From positions 1 through 7,464 of the forward strand of contig CANBUA010000241.1 of NCBI GenBank assembly GCA_947372535.1: a DNA stretch of 7,464 nt, given 5' to 3'. Below the pieces are notes generated by a model, which did not search any database, was not told the DNA's origin, and saw only the letters and a list, made by a program, of their open reading frames with translations. The stretch is from Burkholderiales bacterium (GTDB lineage: Bacteria > Pseudomonadota > Gammaproteobacteria > Burkholderiales > Burkholderiaceae). Shown here one piece after another: positions 6,942 through 7,464 of this stretch. Each line of letters begins with the position of its first letter. The first letter of the stretch is position 1. Position numbers and translations under genes: made by a program.

Positions 6942-6944
6942 GCG
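6925..6944. terminator. Inverted repeat spanning both stop codons of convergent genes
   Basis: CGCTCAA (6925-6931), AGTCCG, TTGAGCG (6938-6944) is a perfect 7-bp inverted repeat with a 6-nt loop. The plus-strand stop TGA (6939-6941) lies in the right arm and the minus-strand stop (6928-6930) in the left arm, so either transcript can form the hairpin at its stop codon. There is no T tract on either side, so termination is plausible but unproven. Confidence 0.4.
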
Positions 6945-7191
6945 GCTGGGCCTCGACCAGCGCGAAACGCTGTCGGGTCACCCCATCGATGGTGATGGGG
7001 CCGGTGAACATCTCGTAAGGCCTCACCCAAAGGGCGCCCTCGCCATACATCGGCCGGTAGAGCACCAACGCCTCCAGTGTTTCGCTGTGGCGAGTCACGC
7101 CGTAGACCTGGTACTGCTGGCCTTTGTAGTGTTCGTACAGGCCTGGGGTGATCGCAGGCAGCGGTGGGACAGGGCGGGGATCGGTGCTCAT
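6928..7191 (-). CDS. DUF1653 domain protein
   Basis: 87 residues. The domain fills most of the protein: GLYEHYKGQQYQVYGVTRHSETLEAL (about 17-42), VLYRPMYGEGALWVRPYEMF (about 43-62), then a more variable end. The pattern GxYxHYKGxxYxVxGxxxHSET...YxxxYG...WVRP is characteristic of the DUF1653 family, small cytoplasmic proteins of unknown function common in proteobacteria. There is no signal peptide; the first 15 residues are proline-rich and probably disordered. It follows the BI-1/YccA gene by 48 bp on the same strand and may share its transcript, but a TATGAT box 6 nt before the ATG could give it its own, leaderless, start. No good Shine-Dalgarno is present. It overlaps the convergent hydrolase by 14 bp. 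Confidence 0.88.
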   Translation of the reverse strand: MSTDPRPVPPLPAITPGLYEHYKGQQYQVYGVTRHSETLEALVLYRPMYGEGALWVRPYEMFTGPITIDGVTRQRFALVEAQPLNGL

Positions 7192-7197
7192 GCCTGG

Positions 7198-7203
7198 ATC
7201 ATA
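7198..7203 (-). promoter_or_regulatory. Candidate -10 box directly before the DUF1653 start codon
   Basis: On the minus strand TATGAT (five of six to TATAAT) ends 6 nt before the A of the ATG at 7191. That distance would put the transcription start on or next to the start codon. The -35 position (about GCGGGG) does not match the consensus. Confidence 0.3.
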
Positions 7204-7239
7204 GTCACGAACCCGAAACGCCCCGCCGCACTCATCACA

Positions 7240-7464
7240 TCACTCGTCGCGGCTACCGCCGAAGATGCCCAGCAAGGACAACAACGACTGGAACACGTTG
7301 AACAGGCTCATGTAGACGCCCAGCGTGGCCGTGATGTAGTTGGTCTCATGGCCGTCCTGCACGCGCTTGAGGTCATGCAGGATGAAGGCCGAGAAGATGC
7401 CCATGGACAGCACGGACAGCGTGATCATCAAGGCGCTGGACTGCAGGAAGATGTTGGCGATACC
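7240..7464 (-). CDS. Bax inhibitor-1/YccA family membrane protein (C-terminal part)
   Basis: Only the last 74 residues are inside the window; the N-terminus lies beyond the right edge. The fragment shows one full hydrophobic helix (SALMITLSVLSMGIFSAFIL), the conserved turn HDLKRVQDGHETNYITAT, and a final amphipathic/hydrophobic helix YMSLFNVFQSLLSLLGIFGG followed by a short charged tail SRDE. These are the last two membrane segments of the BI-1/YccA (UPF0005) family, seven-helix inner-membrane proteins; YccA in E. coli interacts with FtsH and modulates its proteolysis of membrane proteins. The Asp in FILHD is the position of one of the two pH-sensing aspartates of Bacillus YetJ, while the second is Ser (YMSLFN), as I recall for YccA, so this is nearer YccA. 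The DUF1653 gene follows 48 bp downstream. Confidence 0.9.
   Translation of the reverse strand, partial: GIANIFLQSSALMITLSVLSMGIFSAFILHDLKRVQDGHETNYITATLGVYMSLFNVFQSLLSLLGIFGGSRDE

Overview
The window is GC-rich and densely coding, and every visible stop codon is TGA. Protein content points to a betaproteobacterium of the order Burkholderiales, probably near the Leptothrix/Ideonella/Aquabacterium or Comamonadaceae groups. This placement rests on remembered family resemblance and base composition, not on a search.

Layout from left to right. (1) Minus strand, running off the left edge: an SPFH-domain protein of the YdjI type, start at 806, C-terminus missing. (2) A 109-bp divergent intergenic region with a plausible promoter for the next gene. 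(3) Plus strand: a small exported protein of unknown function (916-1347), followed at once by miaB (tRNA methylthiotransferase, 1356-2756, with a possible GTG start at 1344 overlapping the previous stop). (4) A 105-bp intergenic stretch with three separate inverted repeats. (5) A Tat-exported flavin amine oxidase (2862-4355). (6) sdaA, L-serine ammonia-lyase (4452-5870). (7) A stand-alone epoxide-hydrolase-type alpha/beta hydrolase resembling the N-terminal half of mycobacterial EphD (5994-6941). (8) Minus strand: a DUF1653 protein (6928-7191), convergent with the hydrolase and overlapping it by 14 bp, with both stop codons inside one perfect inverted repeat. (9) Minus strand, running in from the right edge: the C-terminal part of a Bax-inhibitor-1/YccA membrane protein.

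The genes do not form one obvious pathway. They are mostly single housekeeping or metabolic functions: tRNA modification, serine catabolism, amine oxidation in the periplasm, membrane quality control. The secreted protein and miaB are likely cotranscribed, and the BI-1 and DUF1653 genes may be. No mobile element, CRISPR array, RNA gene, toxin-antitoxin pair or defence system was seen. There is no gene-free stretch over 300 bases. The main points of interest are the amine oxidase with its altered flavin and substrate-cage residues, the hairpin-rich leader in front of it, the palindrome shared by two stop codons, the single-domain EphD-like hydrolase, and the uncharacterised exported protein linked to miaB. 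I do not see convincing evidence of a new multi-gene system.
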